From assembly GCA_015680685.1 (NCBI GenBank), contig MNCI01001931.1, forward strand, positions 64,976-88,597: a DNA stretch of 23,622 nucleotides. Reading direction: 5' to 3'. The first letter of the stretch is position 1; every line of letters starts with the position of its first letter. The notes below the pieces were generated by a model. That model was not told where the DNA came from and made no database searches. It saw only the letters and a program-made list of their open reading frames with translations. Source of the stretch: Gnetum montanum. Its lineage: Eukaryota > Streptophyta > Gnetopsida > Gnetales > Gnetaceae. Shown here piece by piece: positions 21,124-23,622 of this stretch. A program made the translations under genes and the position numbers.

Positions 21124-21860
21124 CATTAAACGCCGAACCTGAGCCTCACCTGAAAGCGGGCAACGAACGAACCAAGTGAGTGAGCCCAGGAAAGGGAACG
21201 ACAGAAAGCAAAAGCGATAGGGAAGGGCTTTAGCGGGGAACGAGTCCCCGAGTTACCCAGCGAAAGCGGGGAACGACAGAAAGAAGGGAGCGAGGAATGA
21301 GGCAGGCCGATAGGAAGGCAGGAAAGATATCCAGGCCAGCGGGAACGAGCGAAACCAGCATTCAACATCCCTTCCCTTATTTGAAGATGAAACTAAACAA
21401 ATCAAAAAGCAAAAAACAAGAAATGCATGAAACAAGAAACAAGCATTAACGGATGAAACCAGCAGATAATCGGAGGGGAGGTTGTTGGGGAAGGGGCCGA
21501 TATCCAGGCCGGAAAAGCAAGCCGATAGGAAGGCAGGAAAACAATGCCGATATACAGGCCAGCGGGAACGAGCGGAGCGAAGTGAGCCGCAAACGACAGA
21601 TTCGAGTGACCTGCGAAAGCGGGGAACAAAAGACAGACAGACAGACACTAGGAATGAGGTTGCCGATATCCTGGCCGGAAAAGCCGATATCAAAAACAAC
21701 GAACGAAACACGTTAGTTACCCAAGCATTAACTTCGACACAAGCATTAACGGATGAAACAAGCTGAGCAAAGAACAAGCACTTAGGCAGAGCGGCGGAGC
21801 GGGGAACGAACGATTCGAGTGAGTTACCCAAGCATGCGGTTTCTCGGAGGGGAGGAAGAG
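21124..21860. repeat. GC-rich interspersed minisatellite-like repeat block
   Basis: Several short modules recur in varying order. AGCGGG(G)AACGA occurs near 21235, 21268, 21340, 21561 and 21790. GCCGATAGGAAGGCAGGAAA occurs near 21306 and 21521. CCGATATCCAGGCC-type boxes lie near 21497, 21550 and 21663. AAGCATTAACGGATGAAAC occurs at 21441 and 21741, exactly 300 bp apart. Minus-strand open frames here, including one of 289 codons at 21253-22122, repeat the same peptides (LVSSVNAC) because of these modules and look like artefacts. Confidence 0.7.
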
Positions 21861-21996
21861 GTATTGCACAACAAATCCAATCAATATGTATGTATGCAGC
21901 ACATGAAGATCTGGTGGTGATGCCCGATCGGGTTATCATCACTTGCAGCGGTAGCACCGCCCAAAAACTAATATGGAGTAACGGTATCTCCCTGGA

Positions 21997-22075
21997 GCGT
22001 TTCACGGAAACGCTTATCCAAAAGTCGCGTTTCACGGAAACGCTTAGGAATCCTGTGCGCGTTTCACGGAAACGC
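21997..22075. repeat. three copies of a 17-bp perfect palindrome
   Basis: GCGTTTCACGGAAACGC occurs without change at 21997-22013, 22027-22043 and 22059-22075, at steps of 30 and 32 bp (near three helix turns). The arms are GCGTTTC/GAAACGC around ACG. The spacers between copies differ, so the palindrome is conserved while its context is not. Confidence 0.9.
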
Positions 22076-22155
22076 ATCAATTTCGAGTGTTCAACTTGAG
22101 ACACTAAACGGCGAATCGACATTTTATGTAATATCAGTTGAAACTCCGGTCAACC

Positions 22156-23134
22156 GGGACCGCTACTTTATGTAGCGTTATCTCGTGAAGGCCTCGCCGA
22201 TTGAGAGTGCAGGCCCCAAAAGCAGACTGAAACCCTTAACGCAAGGAAATAACAAGCCTCGCCAGAGGCGCGCCTTTTCTGGGGAACCCCTTTTTCAAGA
22301 TTGGATGTCAGGGTCAGGGCATCACCCCGAGTAAAGGCGCCACGAGGCGGGGATGGACACCCTACTGTCGTACAAAGCACGTTTCAAGGCCCGCAGGAAC
22401 AGTTTTGAGCAATAATTTATGAGCTTCATCTTTCACCTACGGTAGTAGACACCATTTCTACAAAAAATCTCTTCTCACAATGATGCTGTTGTTATCCCAC
22501 TTTCATGTTTCCTACGGTGCTGGTTGAAAGGCCACTTACAACCAACCAAAGATTTCCACACAACTTGCCTGAGGGTTTAACCTGGTTTAAACTACCAGAG
22601 TTTCAACCAATGGTCAGGGTGTAAACAGGTTGACACTACCGATCAACTGATGGATGAAGGCTTTTTGGCCTCGCCAGAGGCGCTGCAGCTAAGGCCCCGA
22701 GTAAAGGCACCACGAGGCGAGGTCGAGCACTATCGGGGGACAAGTAGTCGTTTCAAGGCCTCACAGTAAATAGCCATAAACAAATCTCTTCTCAATTCTG
22801 CTGTTGTTAGACAACTTTCATGTTTCCTACGGTGTTGGTTGCCCCTGACAACCAAAGTGTACCCCGGTTTACACTGTCAATTGATGGGGATCGACTGAAA
22901 CCTGCAGCTATCGACTGATTGCTGCTATCGACTGCTGGCCTTGCCAGAGGTTGCTTTTCTAAGCAGGTCGAAATGTGAATGTTCTTAGAACACAACATAG
23001 ACACCAGAGGATCAAATGAGGAGGCTTCTTTTCCAAAGAACAAATATGATTTGATCACATAGGATTTTAGAACACAAAATAGACACCTACGGGTTGCCAT
23101 TTTGCCTAGAGCTATAGTCTGCCTCGCCAGAGGC
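22156..23134. repeat. diverged repeat array with GCCTCGCCAGAGGC hairpins
   Basis: The hairpin GCCTCGCCAGAGGC lies at 22256-22269, 22668-22681 and 23121-23134, with a mutated copy (GCCTTGCCAGAGGT) at 22938-22951. Between hairpins, further modules recur: CCCCGAGTAAAGGC(G/A)CCACGAGGCG (near 22327 and 22697), GTTTCAAGGCC, TTTCATGTTTCCTACGGTG (near 22501 and 22816), and AACACAA(C/A)ATAGACACC (near 22989 and 23073). This is a diverged tandem structure, with no coding evidence. Confidence 0.7.
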
Positions 23135-23622
23135 TATCGGTGGTGACATACGTCATAACCGTTATTACATGCGTGTTGGTTACCCAACAAAGAATAGGAT
23201 TCTTTGCTTGTGCCATGGGAGGAAGGGGAGTTGGTAAGGTAAAACCTTACCCCTTCTAAAACACCACTAATTTTGGCCTAGCACTTTCAGACAAGAATCA
23301 AGCTAAGTCATGCTGCTGCCCAACATGAGTACAGTGTGACCAAACTTGGAGGCCTCCAAAACAGCCCCCGATGGTCCATGATTCAACAGGCAAGGTCCCC
23401 TCGGGGCCCACAGGTGAATGCACCAACTTCCAGCATCTAGAATCAAAAGTTTCAGGTTCAAAATGTTTGGTTTTGGCTAAGTACACTTTGGTTACTTTTT
23501 CAAACACTGCACAGCGTAAGGATCAGCGTCACCAATTTTTAGAGCCCCAAAACTGAGCCAAAATGACTTGATTTCAAGGGTGTAAGTCATCCTCAAGGTC
23601 CACTATTGATAACTATGGGTCC
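23135..23622. other. unassigned right end with one hairpin
   Basis: I see no gene. A perfect inverted repeat GGTAAGGT-AAA-ACCTTACC lies at 23233-23251. The rest is unique-looking sequence that runs off the right edge. Confidence 0.3.

Noticed and set aside
21253-22122. A 289-codon open frame on the minus strand
   Set aside because: It spans the minisatellite-like block and the palindrome array, repeats its own peptides through DNA modules, is rich in Ser/Phe/Arg, and has no recognisable domain.
22807-23100. A 97-codon minus-strand open frame
   Set aside because: It crosses repeat modules (the AGACACC boxes and a hairpin copy), with no domain or neighbours.

Overview
The window is nuclear DNA of a flowering plant. 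It holds one intact, intron-rich plant gene for the plastid ADP-glucose pyrophosphorylase large subunit, with decayed LTR retrotransposons of the Ty3/gypsy type on both sides. Fifteen exons with GT-AG introns, a transit-peptide-like N terminus and plant-type retroelement ends (an Asp-tRNA-type primer site, a Tat-like gag with a CHHC knuckle, an antisense extra gene) support this. I cannot name the species.

Layout. 1-2121: the 5' end of a minus-strand LTR element (Gag N-terminal half, primer-binding site, 5' LTR); the rest lies beyond the left edge. 2122-4257: AT-rich flank with purine-rich direct repeats, then the presumed promoter of the starch gene. 4258-9302: ADP-glucose pyrophosphorylase large subunit on the plus strand; the 15 exons join to 1569 nt (522 codons plus stop) with every phase consistent. 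9303-10523: 3' flank. 10524-about 19219: a second, plus-strand Ty3/gypsy element. It has a probable 5' LTR packed with palindromes and a TATA box, a leader with a 165-bp tandem duplication, decayed gag and protease, a 22-bp higher-order tandem repeat where pol should start, and an opposing (minus-strand) spliced gene of at least five exons. I see no reverse transcriptase, RNase H or integrase and no second LTR. 19220-23622: no gene I can support; instead several families of short direct, inverted and palindromic repeats, probably remains of further repeats.

How the parts work together. Only the starch gene looks functional. Its product would join small subunits in the plastid to make ADP-glucose for starch. 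It keeps the Arg and Lys that non-catalytic large subunits have lost.

The most unusual signals are in and after the second element. (a) Nearly all its premature stops are TAG or TAA in places that fit Gln, on both coding strands, as expected from C-to-T decay at methylated CAG/CTG sites. (b) The antisense gene has four introns whose splice sites and phases all agree. (c) The LTR has a cluster of six TACGCTA hairpins, and a related copy sits in an intron of the antisense gene. (d) The 33/33/27/27-bp repeat keeps the reading frame. (e) Three copies of a 17-bp perfect palindrome recur every 30-32 bp at 21997-22075.
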